NCBI GenBank assembly: GCA_964608575.1
Contig: CAZSPW010000039.1
Location: 1 to 16,233, forward strand
From: JAMIFN01 sp964608575
GTDB taxonomy: Bacteria > Pseudomonadota > Gammaproteobacteria > Burkholderiales > Burkholderiaceae_C
Length of the DNA: 16,233 bases
Reading direction: 5' to 3'
A model generated the notes under the pieces. That model ran no database searches, had not been told where the DNA came from, and was given only the letters and a program-made list of their open reading frames with translations. How positions within the stretch are numbered: position 1 is the stretch's first letter; the number at the start of each line of letters is the position of its first letter. Made by a program: the position numbers and the translations under genes. Below are positions 1 to 8,534 of this stretch, piece after piece.

Positions 1-2
1 TG

Positions 3-554
3 ATGATAGATAACTATGACAGCTTCACCTACAACTTGGTGCAGTATTTCAGCGAACTGGGCGCGCAGGTAGTAACTTTTCGCAATGATGAAATCGATTT
101 AGCAGGTATCGCGGCCCAAGCGGCTGATCGCCTCGTCATCTCGCCAGGGCCCTGCTCGCCCAAAGAAGCAGGTATTTCTGTCGCTGCAATTAGCCACTTT
201 GCCGGCAAATTGCCCATTTTGGGTGTCTGCCTAGGCCATCAATCCATAGGTGAAGCTTTTGGCGCCCGCATTGTGCGCGCTAAAGAATTGATGCACGGTA
301 AAACCAGCGTTATTACGACTACGCAAGAAGGCGTGTTTGCGGGTTTGCCTAGGCAGTTTACGGTCAATCGCTATCACTCTTTAGCGATTGCGCCCGATAG
401 CCTACCTGCCGAATTAAAAGTAACTGCACAAACCGATGATGGCGAAATCATGGGCATCCGCCACCGTGAATTAGCGATTGAAGGCGTGCAGTTTCACCCT
501 GAAAGCGTGCTGAGCGAACATGGCCATGCTTTATTGCAGAATTTTTTGAAGTAA
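3..554 (+). CDS. trpG: Anthranilate synthase glutamine amidotransferase subunit (TrpG/PabA type), 5' end probably cut
   Basis: Class I glutamine amidotransferase. It releases ammonia from glutamine for the chorismate-using partner (TrpE, or PabB for folate). The catalytic triad is visible: nucleophile Cys76 in GVCLGHQSIG, and His165 and Glu167 in GVQFHPESVLSEHG. The N-terminal IDNYDSFTYN motif and the oxyanion-loop PGPCSPKEAG are also present. The 183 residues are a few short of the usual 187-195. Family members normally have three to five residues before IDNYDSF, and the two bases before this ATG would complete a Leu or Val codon, so the true start is probably just outside the window and the ATG at 3 internal. 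The MHGKTS and RYHSLAI segments fit TrpG better than PabA, although one protein can serve both pathways. The next gene downstream is convergent, so trpD/trpC do not follow. Confidence 0.93.
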   Translation: MIDNYDSFTYNLVQYFSELGAQVVTFRNDEIDLAGIAAQAADRLVISPGPCSPKEAGISVAAISHFAGKLPILGVCLGHQSIGEAFGARIVRAKELMHGKTSVITTTQEGVFAGLPRQFTVNRYHSLAIAPDSLPAELKVTAQTDDGEIMGIRHRELAIEGVQFHPESVLSEHGHALLQNFLK

Positions 555-565
555 TTTTGCCAATA

Positions 566-594
566 AACGCCGCTAAATCTGCCTGAGCAGCTAT
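566..594 (+). repeat. Dispersed repeat, copy 1 (trpG / nitrilase convergent junction)
   Basis: The core at 575-594 is AAATCTGCCTGAGCAGCTAT, one base different from the core at 4256-4275 and 8510-8529. The preceding nine bases (AACGCCGCT) match copy 3 (TAAGCCGCC) at six of nine positions. CTGC and GCAG form a short hairpin around CTGA. The copy lies between the two stop codons of convergent genes. It is flanked by the inverted pair AAACGC (565-570) and GCGTTT (605-610), which could close a longer stem. There is no clear T-run, so intrinsic terminator activity is uncertain. Confidence 0.7.
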
Positions 595-609
595 GAAAAA
601 ATAAGCGTT

Positions 610-1416
610 TTACAGCTTTCTATGGCGCAAAGCTGGCAATTGCAAGCGCCAGTTTTGCAAAGCCTGCCAATCGCAATCGGCCAATACCACCCCCGCGCCT
701 TGCGCCTGCTGCGCCAGCACCTGCCCCCAGGGGTTCACCACCATGGCATGACCCCAAGTTTGCCGGCCATTGCTGTGCAAACCGCCTTGTGCGGCAGCAG
801 CTACAAAGGCTAGGTTTTCCACCGCGCGGGCGCGCAGCAGCAGCTCCCAATGCGCCTGCCCTGTGGTGTAGGTAAAGGCGCTGGGCACTAGGTAAATATC
901 GGCAGCGAGCTGGCGGTATAGCTCAGGAAAGCGCAAGTCATAGCAAACCGACAAGCCCACGCGCCAAAGCTGTCCAGCGCGTGCGCGCAAATCGAACGCC
1001 ACCGCCTGGCTGCCCGCCTCTAGGCTTTTGCCTTCGTTATAGGCTTCGCGCCCTTTGTGAAAGCTAAATAGGTGGATTTTGTCGTATCGTGCAATACAAA
1101 CCCCTTGCGGATCGAACACCAAGCTGCTGTTATAGGCTCTATCAGGACTGGCCGTTTTCAACGGTATCGTGCCGCCCACCAAATACACCCCATGCTGGCG
1201 CGCCAGTTGTGCTAAAAAATCTTGCAGCGGCCCCTGGCCAAAATCCTCGGCCAAGGCCAATTTATCGCTATCGCGCTGCCCCAATAAGCACCAGTATTCG
1301 GGCAAAACCAGCAACTCTGCGCCCGCCCCGGCCGCTTGCGCTACCAAATCCGCCGCCATTTGCTGATTAGCTGCTACTTCCTGTCCACTGACCATTTGCA
1401 AGGCTGCTATCCGCAT
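610..1416 (-). CDS. Carbon-nitrogen hydrolase (nitrilase superfamily, Nit/omega-amidase-like)
   Basis: A 268-residue single-domain amidase of the nitrilase superfamily. The Glu-Lys-Cys triad is complete: Glu40 in LVLPEYW, Lys113 in YDKIHLF, and Cys158 in SVCYDLRFPELY. DLRFPELYR and the YDKIHLF context place it with the Nit1/YbeM-like branch, some of whose members hydrolyse deaminated glutathione or omega-amides. Substrate cannot be fixed from sequence, and cytoplasmic location is inferred from the lack of a signal peptide. The ATG lies only three bases after the yhdP stop codon, so the two are almost certainly cotranscribed, with translation probably coupled. This pair beside glnE is a familiar betaproteobacterial neighbourhood. 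tldD, which often follows, is absent; the gene instead converges on trpG across a repeat-containing spacer of 55 bases. Confidence 0.92.
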   Translation of the reverse strand: MRIAALQMVSGQEVAANQQMAADLVAQAAGAGAELLVLPEYWCLLGQRDSDKLALAEDFGQGPLQDFLAQLARQHGVYLVGGTIPLKTASPDRAYNSSLVFDPQGVCIARYDKIHLFSFHKGREAYNEGKSLEAGSQAVAFDLRARAGQLWRVGLSVCYDLRFPELYRQLAADIYLVPSAFTYTTGQAHWELLLRARAVENLAFVAAAAQGGLHSNGRQTWGHAMVVNPWGQVLAQQAQGAGVVLADCDWQALQNWRLQLPALRHRKL

Positions 1417-1419
1417 GGT

Positions 1420-4400
1420 TTATTTGCCTTTCCTCTCGATTTTTTCCACTTTCGGGTCTGTCCAGCTGCCTGTAATACGCAGCTCTTGCGTGGCGGCTTT
1501 GTTCACAGGCTTACTCAACAGCCATTGCGCCACAAAAGCCCCTAAGCCAATCGCAGGGTTGATCGCTGTGGCCACTAGTGCAGCCGTGCCGGCATTGATT
1601 TCAGGCACGATGACGACATGCACATCTTGGGTTTCATCTTTGATGTCGGCTACGCCCTCCATCAGCACCGCTGCGCTCACGCCTTTGATTTGCAAATTAT
1701 TTGTGCTGGCCAGCCCTTTTTGAATCTGCACATCGCCACGCACGAAATCAAAAGCAAAACCTTGCGCAAAGACATCGCGAAAATCAAAATTTAAACGCCT
1801 AGGTAGGGCTTGCAAATTCAACACGCCCAATAGTTTGGCGGCACCAGGGTCGGCCTTGAGAAAACGGCCATCGTTCACCTGCACTTGCAATTTGCCATTC
1901 ATGCTGGGGTAATCTGGTGCAGTTATGCTGCCCTGCCAAGATACCTGCCCAGCAATGCTGCCTTGCCCCTTGGCCAGTAGGCCCTTTTGCCCTAAGCGAT
2001 CCAGTAGCTTGCCAGCGTCTTGCAATGCCCAATTGAAGTTCAGCACAGTGCGCCCATCCAAACCCTGGCCAGCTAGCCAAGCGCCCGTGCCAGTCAATTG
2101 CGCCTCGGGGCTGTTGATACTGAGTTTTTTCAACTGCCATTCGCGCTGCACATCTGTCGCTCCAGCCTGGTTGCTGGCTTGAATTTCCAAACGCCCCAGG
2201 GCTTTGCCTGCCATATGAAAATCATCTACCTGCACATCCATATCGGGTAAAGCCTGCACACCGCTGGAATGAGTCGCTGCGTTTGCGCTGACCACCATGC
2301 TGCTGCTTGCTGATTTTTCACCCAAATGGAGGTGCTTCAAGCGCGCCCAAACATAATCGCCCTGCCCTAAGGCGCCTGGCCGGTATTGCACTTGGCCTGC
2401 AGCCTCGCGCGCTTGACCGCTGATTTTCCAACTGCTATCGCTACCGCGCTCAACGATCGCATTCACACCATGGAAAGCGCGTTGCCCCAGCTCCAAGCGC
2501 CCTACACGCAACGCTAGGCGCTGCGGTATATAGGCTTGCAAGCCGATTTGCTCACTAGCGAGTTTGCTGCTGGCATCTAAGACAGCACCCAAACGCTGAC
2601 GCCAAGCATCGGCATCTAAGACCTCGGCTTGCAATAAAAACTGCACCCCACTATCGGGTAAACGGGTATTAGCAGGTGGCGCGCCCAAGCTCAATAAACC
2701 ACGCACCACAGGTGCCGCAGTGGGTTGTTTGGGGTCGCGTTGGATTTCGTACTGGGCGCTTAAATCCCTGCCCCACAAGGCTTGCACACTCTGCAGACTA
2801 CGCCCCTGGCGCGGCGGCAAACTGCGTTGATTGATGCGCAATGGCTGCACCTGCGCTGCCGTTTTACCCAAAGGCTCTGGCAAGTTGATAGCCATGCCCT
2901 GCAAATTGCTGGCTGCAGAAAAGTCTAAGGTATCTCCTACAAAATCGAGCTGCAAGGTATAGGGCGTAAGGCCCTGTAGATGCCGCCCCAGCTGCGCCAG
3001 CCAAGGCAAATCGGTTTGCGTGCGCAGACCTTGGCTGCTGAAAACACCTTCAGCCCGCATATGCACGCCCGCATCTTTGCGCCCAGCCAAACTGCCCATG
3101 CCGCCTTGCACCTGAAAAGCGCCACCTAATGTGCGCCCTTGGAACTTGTCTAACACAAAGCCCTGCTCATCAAAACGCAATTGGCCTTGGACATTCTCGA
3201 GGCTAGGTGTCAAAGGGGAAAAGCGCACTTGGTTATTGAGAAACAAAGCCTTGCCTGTGACGGTACTTTGTTCCAACTGATCAATCGGCAAATCCAAGGC
3301 TAGATCAATCAGGGTGGCTCCTTGCCCCTGCGCTTGGCTCAAGCTGCCCGCCAGCAAGCGATCAACTTCCGTCTCGCGCAGGGTATCGAGTGCCTGCCCC
3401 AAATCACCCTGCAAGCGCCCGCGCACCGCCACGCGCAGATCGTCCCAATCGGGCAAGCTCGCTTCTAATTGTTCGGCAGGCATAGCGCCGATAAAACCAT
3501 GCGCATTTTTGATGAACATGCCATAGCCGTCGAACAGCAATTCACCTTGAATATCTGATAGTGCGGGCCAAGGCTTGCTACCCTTGGGCAGCAGGGCTTT
3601 AGGCACATATTGATAATGGGCTTTGTTTAACTGAGCCGCTATCCGAAAAGTACTTTTATTGGGGTCTTTAGACGGGATATCGCGCAAATCCCCTCGAACT
3701 TGAAAACTGCCCTTGCTGCCCACACCGCCCTGCACCGCCTGCTGCACATAGTCGCGCGCCTCCTGCGGGATTTCCAGTGGCAGATAACGCCAGACGCGGC
3801 TGGCTTGGGCGCGTTCGAACTGGCCACTTAAATCCAGCACCCCAGGAAAGCGCGCATCCCCCACAGCCGCCAAGGTATGCCAACTGGCTTGGGCACTGCC
3901 TTGCAAGTCCTCATTAGCAAACTCAGCCCTCGTCACCTGCAAAGCCAAGGCTTGCGCCTGCCCCTGGCCTTGACGCTGCCAACTGATATCTGCCTGCAAG
4001 CGATCTAAAGGAATACGCGGCTGCGCAAACACCCCGGGAAACTCCAGCCACCCTTGCTCTATAGCTAGCTGCGCCTTGCCCCCAGCTTGATTCACATCGA
4101 AGGAGACATTGGCGCCCGCCAAACCAGGCTGACCAATCGCCGAGGCCTCCACTGGTGTATCTGCCTCTGCATCTGCAAGCGCCGCAGCAGCCATGGCTCG
4201 TGTGCCTGTATGTGCAGCTATGTTTTTATATGTGTTTTTGCTGTTTTCTGTCGAAAAATCTGCCTGGGCAGCTATCAATTCAGGATTGTTTTCACTGAGC
4301 TGAGATGCCTGCGCGGCCAAAGCCAAAGCGCGCACCTGCCCAACAGCGCGGTATTGCTGCGGCGCGCTGATATCCCCTTGCCAAGAAAATTGCAGCGCGG

Positions 4401-5622
4401 CGAGTTCCCCCTCGGGCGCTAACTGGTGTAGTTGCTGGCGAAAATGCGCAGCCATAGGCAGGCTTTGCGCAATGCTGGCCAAGACTGGTAGCGCAATATT
4501 CTCCACCCGCAATTGGCCCGATTGCGCGGCTGCGGCTTGCAGCTGCTCGGCACTGCCTTGGGCATCGAGTTGCAACTGCCCCAGCGGCCAATGTCGCCCG
4601 TCTATGGTGCTAAATGCCGCGTCCTTTAATACCAAAGACAGGCCATCGGGCTTGCGCGCCAGCAGCAGCCGCCCCTGCAAATCATGCAAATCCAGAGACG
4701 GCAAATCGGCTTGTAAACGCAAGCTCACCCGCGCTAGCGCCGTATCCAACGCCAAGGACGCTATACGCCCACGATCAAACTCAGCCCAGCTACGCACTGC
4801 GCCAAGGCCGCTGCGCACTTGCATTTGCCCGTCCAGATACCGCCCCAATTGAGCAACATCGACCAAAGGAAAATCGGCATAGATAGGCCCCTGCCAAGTG
4901 CGCCACGCACCCGCATGGCGCGTCGGCCACCCGCCTTTTAACTGGGCTTGCACCGTCAAGCGCTGCCCCCAATGGGGCGGCGGTGTTGCCGCCACAAAAA
5001 AATCATGCCGCCCAAAACGGTTGCGGATATGGATATCCACTTCGCGCAAAGCCAGGGGGGCGGCACCGCGCTTGTCATCGACCCACATTACGCTGCCGCC
5101 CTGCACGGCAAAAGATGAGAGCGAAAAAAACCAATCGGCAGCAGCCTCAGCATCACCGCGTTCACCCTGCCCCCAATCTAGGCCACCAACAAAAATTCGG
5201 CCATGAACATCACGCCTGAGCAATAAATCAGGTGCTACCACCACCACACGCTCTGCCCCCAAATGCAGCAGCGATCTGGGCGTTATTCTGGCCTGCACCA
5301 AAGGCAGCGCCAAAGCCACACGGCCTTGCTTGTCGTAAACACGCAAGCCGCGTATCGTCAATTGCGGTAAAAAATCGTCGCTGGCTTGCACACTATCCAT
5401 GCGCACCTGCAAACCTAAATGGCGGCTGGCCTGCTGCTCCATCCGGCCTTTGTATTGATCAATATTTGGCGCTAAATAAAAATACAGACCCAGCCAGGCT
5501 ACAGCCAAAGCAGCAAAGCCAAGCCAAAACGCCCACCACAATAGGCGCACCAAGATAAAAAAGCCCTGCCAGCCCCATGCTATGGGCAAAGCAACAGCAG
5601 CAGATCGTGCGTAAAGGCGCAT
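1420..5622 (-). CDS. yhdP: YhdP family AsmA-like inner-membrane protein (TIGR02099 type)
   Basis: A 1400-residue protein, somewhat longer than E. coli YhdP (about 1270). An N-terminal membrane anchor (roughly residues 18-50, rich in Leu, Ala, Trp and Phe) is followed by a long periplasmic body with the alternating beta-strand look of AsmA-like proteins. Recognisable blocks are LPGVF-QPRIPLDRL-A, RVWRYLPLEIPQEARDYV and NLQGMAINLPEPLGKTA. The C-terminus includes VHVVIVPEINAGTAALVATA. YhdP, TamB and YdbH are known as partly redundant inter-membrane bridges for phospholipid export, and that role is inferred here by family. The stop is three bases before the nitrilase ATG. Residues about 440-495 form an unusual linker: the stretch STENSKNTYKN is Lys/Asn/Thr-rich in an otherwise Ala/Gln/Leu-rich protein, and it is encoded by a dispersed repeat (copy 2). 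The ATG at 5622 is chosen because it directly precedes the anchor; I see no strong Shine-Dalgarno sequence. Confidence 0.93.
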   Translation of the reverse strand: MRLYARSAAVALPIAWGWQGFFILVRLLWWAFWLGFAALAVAWLGLYFYLAPNIDQYKGRMEQQASRHLGLQVRMDSVQASDDFLPQLTIRGLRVYDKQGRVALALPLVQARITPRSLLHLGAERVVVVAPDLLLRRDVHGRIFVGGLDWGQGERGDAEAAADWFFSLSSFAVQGGSVMWVDDKRGAAPLALREVDIHIRNRFGRHDFFVAATPPPHWGQRLTVQAQLKGGWPTRHAGAWRTWQGPIYADFPLVDVAQLGRYLDGQMQVRSGLGAVRSWAEFDRGRIASLALDTALARVSLRLQADLPSLDLHDLQGRLLLARKPDGLSLVLKDAAFSTIDGRHWPLGQLQLDAQGSAEQLQAAAAQSGQLRVENIALPVLASIAQSLPMAAHFRQQLHQLAPEGELAALQFSWQGDISAPQQYRAVGQVRALALAAQASQLSENNPELIAAQADFSTENSKNTYKNIAAHTGTRAMAAAALADAEADTPVEASAIGQPGLAGANVSFDVNQAGGKAQLAIEQGWLEFPGVFAQPRIPLDRLQADISWQRQGQGQAQALALQVTRAEFANEDLQGSAQASWHTLAAVGDARFPGVLDLSGQFERAQASRVWRYLPLEIPQEARDYVQQAVQGGVGSKGSFQVRGDLRDIPSKDPNKSTFRIAAQLNKAHYQYVPKALLPKGSKPWPALSDIQGELLFDGYGMFIKNAHGFIGAMPAEQLEASLPDWDDLRVAVRGRLQGDLGQALDTLRETEVDRLLAGSLSQAQGQGATLIDLALDLPIDQLEQSTVTGKALFLNNQVRFSPLTPSLENVQGQLRFDEQGFVLDKFQGRTLGGAFQVQGGMGSLAGRKDAGVHMRAEGVFSSQGLRTQTDLPWLAQLGRHLQGLTPYTLQLDFVGDTLDFSAASNLQGMAINLPEPLGKTAAQVQPLRINQRSLPPRQGRSLQSVQALWGRDLSAQYEIQRDPKQPTAAPVVRGLLSLGAPPANTRLPDSGVQFLLQAEVLDADAWRQRLGAVLDASSKLASEQIGLQAYIPQRLALRVGRLELGQRAFHGVNAIVERGSDSSWKISGQAREAAGQVQYRPGALGQGDYVWARLKHLHLGEKSASSSMVVSANAATHSSGVQALPDMDVQVDDFHMAGKALGRLEIQASNQAGATDVQREWQLKKLSINSPEAQLTGTGAWLAGQGLDGRTVLNFNWALQDAGKLLDRLGQKGLLAKGQGSIAGQVSWQGSITAPDYPSMNGKLQVQVNDGRFLKADPGAAKLLGVLNLQALPRRLNFDFRDVFAQGFAFDFVRGDVQIQKGLASTNNLQIKGVSAAVLMEGVADIKDETQDVHVVIVPEINAGTAALVATAINPAIGLGAFVAQWLLSKPVNKAATQELRITGSWTDPKVEKIERKGK
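4206..4221 (+). repeat. Degenerate partner of dispersed repeat copy 2, inside yhdP
   Basis: CTGTATGTGCAGCTAT matches the repeat core CTGCCTGGGCAGCTAT at 13 of 16 positions. It lies 54 bases before the equivalent end of copy 2, in the same orientation. On the coding strand it contributes IAAHT, echoing IAAQA from copy 2, with 18 codons between the two isoleucines. The spacer is rich in T on the plus strand (GTTTTTATATG and following bases), which is out of character with the surrounding gene. Confidence 0.5.
4247..4275 (+). repeat. Dispersed repeat, copy 2 (inside yhdP coding sequence)
   Basis: The core AAATCTGCCTGGGCAGCTAT at 4256-4275 is identical to copy 3. The preceding nine bases are more diverged but keep the shared G.CG positions. 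The copy is antisense to yhdP and is read in frame as IAAQADF, starting at residue 450. CTGCC and GGCAG form a perfect 5-bp inverted repeat. The insertion does not disrupt the reading frame. Confidence 0.75.
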
Positions 5623-5737
5623 GAAAATTCAATCCAAACTCAGTGAGCAGTAAGCCCAAGGCAGGCACAATCATAGCCATAAGTCTTTTGCATAACGCGG
5701 CTCTGCGTTGTGCTTTGCCTACTGATGGACACCCGCC
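5623..5737. promoter_or_regulatory. Divergent yhdP / glnE intergenic region (115 bp)
   Basis: This short gap must hold both start regions if the two genes have their own promoters. The best single hexamer is TATGAT on the minus strand (5670-5675), five of six to the sigma-70 -10 box and suited to yhdP, but the hexamer 17 bases upstream (GCGTTA) is a poor -35. I found no convincing glnE promoter hexamers and no clear inverted repeat. The assignment rests mainly on gene orientation. Confidence 0.3.
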
Positions 5738-8494
5738 ATGATGACTGCCCCCGCCAGCGCCCCATTGCCTACAGCTGCAGCCGATTACAGCCGCTTTGTG
5801 CAACGCACACGCCGCCGCTACGCAAATGGTCTGCCTATATTGCCCCCAGGCATGCCGAGCAAGGCCATGATGCAAACATTACTAGAGCAATTGCAAGCCC
5901 AAGGCTACGCTGCCGCCAGCGCACTGCGCGTTATGCGCCATATGGTGCAGGAGCGCATCATCAGCCTAGATTGCGAAACAGGCATCAGCCTAGAGGCCGC
6001 GACCCTGGGCTTTACCCATTTGGCTGAAGTGGCACTAGAACACGCTTGCCAACACGCCAGCCTGCAACTTGGCCAACTGTACGGTCAGCCGCAAAACCAC
6101 AAAGGGCAAACCTGTATGTTGTGGATCATGGGCATGGGGAAATTGGGCGCGCGCGAGCTCAACGCCTCCAGCGACATCGACATTATTTTTGTCTATGAAA
6201 GTGAAGGACAAACCACAGGCCGCGCTGATGGCCGAGGGCAAATCAGCAACCAAGAGTATTTCAATAAACTGGTGCGCGCCATCAGCACCCATATTGCAGA
6301 CAACAGCGAGCACGGCCAAGTCTTTCGCGTGGATTTGGCGCTGCGCCCCAATGGCAACTCCGGGCCTGCTGCTGTTTCCTTAGCCGCTTTGGAAGAGTAT
6401 TTTTTACTGCAAGGACGCGAGTGGGAGCGCCTAGCTTGGCTCAAAAGCCGCGCCGCCGTATGCTGGCCTGTGCGCGATAAAACCCGCACGCAAGCCCTGA
6501 CCGATGTCGTTATTCCCTTTGTATTCCGCAAACACCTCGACTACGGCGTATTTGAGGCCTTGCGCCAACTACACGCACAAATCCGCAGCCAAGCGGCGCT
6601 GCGCGCAGCGGGCAAAAGCGCGCAAGAGTGCGATGTCAAACTTGGCACAGGCGGCATCCGCGAAATTGAATTTATCTGCCAACTCCTGCAAGTCGTGCGT
6701 GGCGGGCAATTTGCCGAACTGCGCGTGCGCGCCACCCTGCAAGCCCTGCCTGCTCTACAGCAAGCCGGCCTGATGCCTGCCCACACTTGCGCGCAATTAC
6801 AAGCGGCCTACACCTTTTTGCGCCAGGTGGAGCACCGCATTCAGTATTTAGACGATGTGCAAACCCATACCCTGCCCAAAGTGGCTGAGGATATAGACTG
6901 GATTGCCCGCAGCCTAGGCTTGGCTGATGCGCCGAGCTTTTTTGCACAACTACAAGCGCATCGCGATTTTGTTGCAGCCGAATTCGAACAGCTTTTAGGC
7001 GGCGCGCAAGCCAAGCAAAGTTTAGGGCAGCGCGATACCGCACCAGAGTGGGAAGAAATTCAGCATTTGGTGGCAGAGGCCGCCAGCGCCGCAGACCCTA
7101 GCGCAAAAGCAGCCTATGCCAGCTTAGGCCAACAGCTCGCGACCTTTGCGCAAAACCCCAAAATCGCGCATTTGCAAGACCTCTCACGCCTGCGCCTGCT
7201 ACGAGTCTGTGAACGCCTTGCACATTGGCTAGGCGAAGGCAAAACCGAGCCTAGGGCAGCGGCGCGCTTTCTCGACTGGGTGCAACTGCTATTGCGTCAC
7301 CCCAGTTATTTGGCCCTATTGCAAGAGCGCCCCTCCGTACTGGAGCGCCTCCTGCGCCTCTTAGGCGCGGCACGCTGGCCGGCACGCTACCTACAGCGCC
7401 ACCCCGAACTCATAGATGAGCTAGCTGGCCGCCATATGTTGCAAGATCGCTTTGACGCGGTGCAATTACAAGCAGATCTGCAACGCCGCTACGAAGCCCT
7501 GCAAGCGGCAGGCCAAGCCGATGAAGAAACCCTGCTGAATGTGCTGCGCCACGCCCATCATGCTGAAGTGTTTCGCACCTTGGCCCGCGATGCCGAGGGC
7601 GTCATCAGCGTGGAAGAAGTGGCTGACGATTTAAGCCTGCTGGCAGACACCATCGTCGGCATCAGCGTCGATTGGTGCTGGCAAAGCCTGCGACAAAAAC
7701 ACCAAGCGCAACCGGCCTTGGGCATCATTGCCTACGGCAAGCTCGGCGGCAAAGAGCTAGGTTATGGTGGTGATTTGGATATCGTCTTTGTGTATGAGGA
7801 TGAACACGAAAACGCGGGCGAAATCTACGCGGCTTTTGTGCGCAAATTCATGAACTGGATGACCGCCAAAACCGCTGCTGGCGACTTGTTTGAAATTGAT
7901 ATGGCACTACGCCCCAATGGCAACTCCGGCCTTTTGGTTACCCCTTTTGCGGCTTATGCCGACTACCAACAGCAGCGCGGCAGCAACACCGCTTGGCTGT
8001 GGGAGCATCAAGCCATGACGCGTGCGCGTTGCATTTGGGGCAGCCCTGAATTGGCCAGTCAGTTTGATGCAGTGCGGCAGGCCGTACTGTGCGCACCGCG
8101 CGAATTGAGCAAACTGAGCCAAGAAATTCAAATCATGCGCCAGCGTATGCGCGAAGCACACAAAGTGCCCGCTGGCCTATTTGATGTCAAACACAGCGAA
8201 GGTGGCATGGTGGACTGCGAATTTACGGTGCAATACCTGGTGCTAGCACATGCCAAAAATCATCCCGAACTCATCGCCAATAAAGGCAATATCGCGCTAC
8301 TGCAACGCGCCCAAGATGCGGGTCTGCTCGCTGCGCCTATAGGCAGTGCTGCCGCCAACGCTTACCGCACCTTGCGCCGCATCCAACACAAAGCGCGTTT
8401 AGATGAGCAACCCACCCAAATCCCACAAGAAAAAATAGCCGCAGAGCAAGCGGCTATCGTGGCGCTATGGCGGGCAGTTTTTAGCATGATTTAG
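5738..8494 (+). CDS. glnE: Bifunctional glutamine synthetase adenylyltransferase / adenylyl-removing enzyme
   Basis: GlnE adds AMP to glutamine synthetase (GlnA) and removes it in response to PII (GlnB) and glutamine, setting nitrogen assimilation. The 918 residues are close to E. coli GlnE (946). Two nucleotidyltransferase domains are visible. The N-terminal adenylyl-removase half has GMGKLGARELNASSDIDIIF at about 132-151, with the metal-binding pair Asp146/Asp148. The C-terminal adenylyltransferase half has AYGKLGGKELGYGGDLDIVF at about 665-684, with Asp679/Asp681. Each is followed by an ALRPNGNSG motif, a hallmark of the family. A linker regulatory region lies between them. The start is the first ATG of an ATGATG pair; the second, at 5741, is equally possible, and the Shine-Dalgarno sequence is weak. 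The gene is divergent from yhdP and converges on the SDR gene across 40 bases containing repeat copy 3. Confidence 0.97.
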   Translation: MMTAPASAPLPTAAADYSRFVQRTRRRYANGLPILPPGMPSKAMMQTLLEQLQAQGYAAASALRVMRHMVQERIISLDCETGISLEAATLGFTHLAEVALEHACQHASLQLGQLYGQPQNHKGQTCMLWIMGMGKLGARELNASSDIDIIFVYESEGQTTGRADGRGQISNQEYFNKLVRAISTHIADNSEHGQVFRVDLALRPNGNSGPAAVSLAALEEYFLLQGREWERLAWLKSRAAVCWPVRDKTRTQALTDVVIPFVFRKHLDYGVFEALRQLHAQIRSQAALRAAGKSAQECDVKLGTGGIREIEFICQLLQVVRGGQFAELRVRATLQALPALQQAGLMPAHTCAQLQAAYTFLRQVEHRIQYLDDVQTHTLPKVAEDIDWIARSLGLADAPSFFAQLQAHRDFVAAEFEQLLGGAQAKQSLGQRDTAPEWEEIQHLVAEAASAADPSAKAAYASLGQQLATFAQNPKIAHLQDLSRLRLLRVCERLAHWLGEGKTEPRAAARFLDWVQLLLRHPSYLALLQERPSVLERLLRLLGAARWPARYLQRHPELIDELAGRHMLQDRFDAVQLQADLQRRYEALQAAGQADEETLLNVLRHAHHAEVFRTLARDAEGVISVEEVADDLSLLADTIVGISVDWCWQSLRQKHQAQPALGIIAYGKLGGKELGYGGDLDIVFVYEDEHENAGEIYAAFVRKFMNWMTAKTAAGDLFEIDMALRPNGNSGLLVTPFAAYADYQQQRGSNTAWLWEHQAMTRARCIWGSPELASQFDAVRQAVLCAPRELSKLSQEIQIMRQRMREAHKVPAGLFDVKHSEGGMVDCEFTVQYLVLAHAKNHPELIANKGNIALLQRAQDAGLLAAPIGSAAANAYRTLRRIQHKARLDEQPTQIPQEKIAAEQAAIVALWRAVFSMI

Positions 8495-8500
8495 CCATTT

Positions 8501-8529
8501 TAAGCCGCCAAATCTGCCTGGGCAGCTAT
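8501..8529 (+). repeat. Dispersed repeat, copy 3 (glnE / SDR convergent junction)
   Basis: TAAGCCGCC is followed by the 20-base core AAATCTGCCTGGGCAGCTAT (8510-8529), the fullest copy in the window. It fills most of the 40 bases between the stop codons of two convergent genes. CTGCC and GGCAG pair as a small stem. A weak outer pair, ATTTT (8497-8501) and AAAAT (8531-8535), resembles the outer pair at copy 1. No T-run follows on either strand, so it is not a classical terminator. Confidence 0.75.
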
Positions 8530-8534
8530 CAAAA

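Noticed and set aside
575..594. Repeat copies 1 and 3 as intrinsic terminators
   Set aside because: The position between convergent stops fits, but the stem is only 4-5 bp and no T-run follows on either strand. I keep them as repeats, with termination unproven.
4087..4422. Plus-strand open frame across the yhdP linker
   Set aside because: It is a shadow of yhdP with no start signal or family resemblance. Its openness comes from the low-complexity linker.
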